Part shown: in pieces, positions 63,652 through 64,000 of the stretch
Position numbering within the stretch: position 1 is the first letter of the stretch
How the letters are laid out: the number at the start of each line of letters is the position of its first letter
Assembly (NCBI RefSeq): GCF_011751075.1
Contig: NZ_JAALLN010000002.1
Location: 266,709-330,708 of the forward strand
Direction: 5' to 3'
From: Flavobacterium poyangense
GTDB taxonomy: Bacteria > Bacteroidota > Bacteroidia > Flavobacteriales > Flavobacteriaceae
DNA: 64,000 nucleotides
Translations under genes and position numbers: made by a program
The notes under the pieces: generated by a model
Told to the model about the DNA's origin: nothing
Databases searched by the model: none
The model's input: the letters and a program-made list of their open reading frames with translations, nothing else

Positions 63652-64000
63652 ATGGATAATTTTTTTGTACGAAGACCGATAGTCGCTATAGTATTGTCCA
63701 TTTTTATTGTTCTAATTGGTGGACTCTCCATACTCTCGACCCCTATTGCTCAGTATCCGGAAATTGCACCGCCTTTGGTACAAGTATCCACAAGTTATCG
63801 TGGCGCCAATGCTTTAAATGTTGAGCAAGCCGTAGCGACACCAATTGAGCAGAAAGTAAATGGTGTTGAAAACATGCTTTACATGCAATCGACTAATACC
63901 GGAGACGGAAGCATGTCCCTCTCAATCACCTTCGATATGGGAACCGATCTGGATATCGCCACGATGTTAACCCAAAACAGAGTTGCCGAAGCCACTAACA
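63652..64000 (+). CDS. RND efflux pump inner-membrane subunit (N-terminal part)
   Basis: Begins at ATG 63652 and runs off the window after about 116 codons. The sequence MDNFFVRRPIVAIVLSI, then LSTPIAQYPEIAPPLVQVS, VEQAVATPIEQKVNGVENMLYMQS and GTDLDIA is the start of HAE1-type AcrB/MexB transporters: first TM helix and porter subdomain PN1. Proton-driven export of hydrophobic compounds is the family function. Only the N-terminus is seen, so specificity cannot be judged. Confidence 0.93.
   Translation, partial: MDNFFVRRPIVAIVLSIFIVLIGGLSILSTPIAQYPEIAPPLVQVSTSYRGANALNVEQAVATPIEQKVNGVENMLYMQSTNTGDGSMSLSITFDMGTDLDIATMLTQNRVAEATN

Overview
The window is chromosomal DNA from a Flavobacterium-like member of the Bacteroidota. 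Evidence for this: AT-rich sequence, promoter-like boxes of the TTTG-N18-TAnnTTTG type, GldH (gliding motility), secreted proteases with a type IX secretion (T9SS) C-terminal sorting domain, RicT/PSP1, and DUF6443-type Rhs proteins. Both edges cut through ordinary chromosome; the right edge truncates an RND pump gene.

1-21.6 kb is core-like: CAT-family acetyltransferase, ferritin, DUF2461 protein, short SSB, a GNAT-nitrilase fusion coupled to a small zinc-finger gene, a membrane M28 peptidase, SRPBCC protein, rhodanese, MetR-like LysR regulator, GNAT, NAD-binding epimerase-like protein, MGMT, a DnaQ-fold exonuclease, a winged-helix protein, a nucleoside-recognition (SpmA/B-like) membrane protein, class I fumarase, a PAS protein and DinB. 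Gaps between these genes carry several families of dispersed palindromic repeats and bidirectional terminators.

21.6-44.3 kb is an accessory island on the minus strand. At its right end lies an intact Rhs pair (40552-43776 and 36347-40540) with a predicted PD-(D/E)XK nuclease tail and a putative immunity gene. Downstream are two displaced Rhs C-terminal cassettes: one H/C protein resembling a caspase-like fold plus a lipoprotein, and one H/C permuted-papain-like tail plus a membrane protein. They are accompanied by two IS1-type transposase remnants and near-identical terminators. A different mobile element (about 26.4-35.6 kb) lies among these cassettes. It carries a putative HUH Rep nuclease, a split Toprim/AAA+ replication pair, three tyrosine recombinases (one lacking catalytic residues), and cargo including an XRE regulator, membrane proteins and a lipoprotein. 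It is the best candidate here for an undescribed system.

44.3-50.4 kb holds two tandem paralogous M4 metallopeptidases (FTP/M4/FN3/GEVED/T9SS sorting domain). 50.9-64 kb returns to core genes: a Ser/Thr phosphatase-like protein, an outer-membrane-like protein, CoA-transferase A/B, PBP1A-gldH-ricT, a HEXXH lipoprotein with its neighbour, TrhO, and the start of an RND efflux operon. No rRNA, tRNA or CRISPR array was recognised. All identifications are by reading motifs and remembered family patterns; no searches were run.
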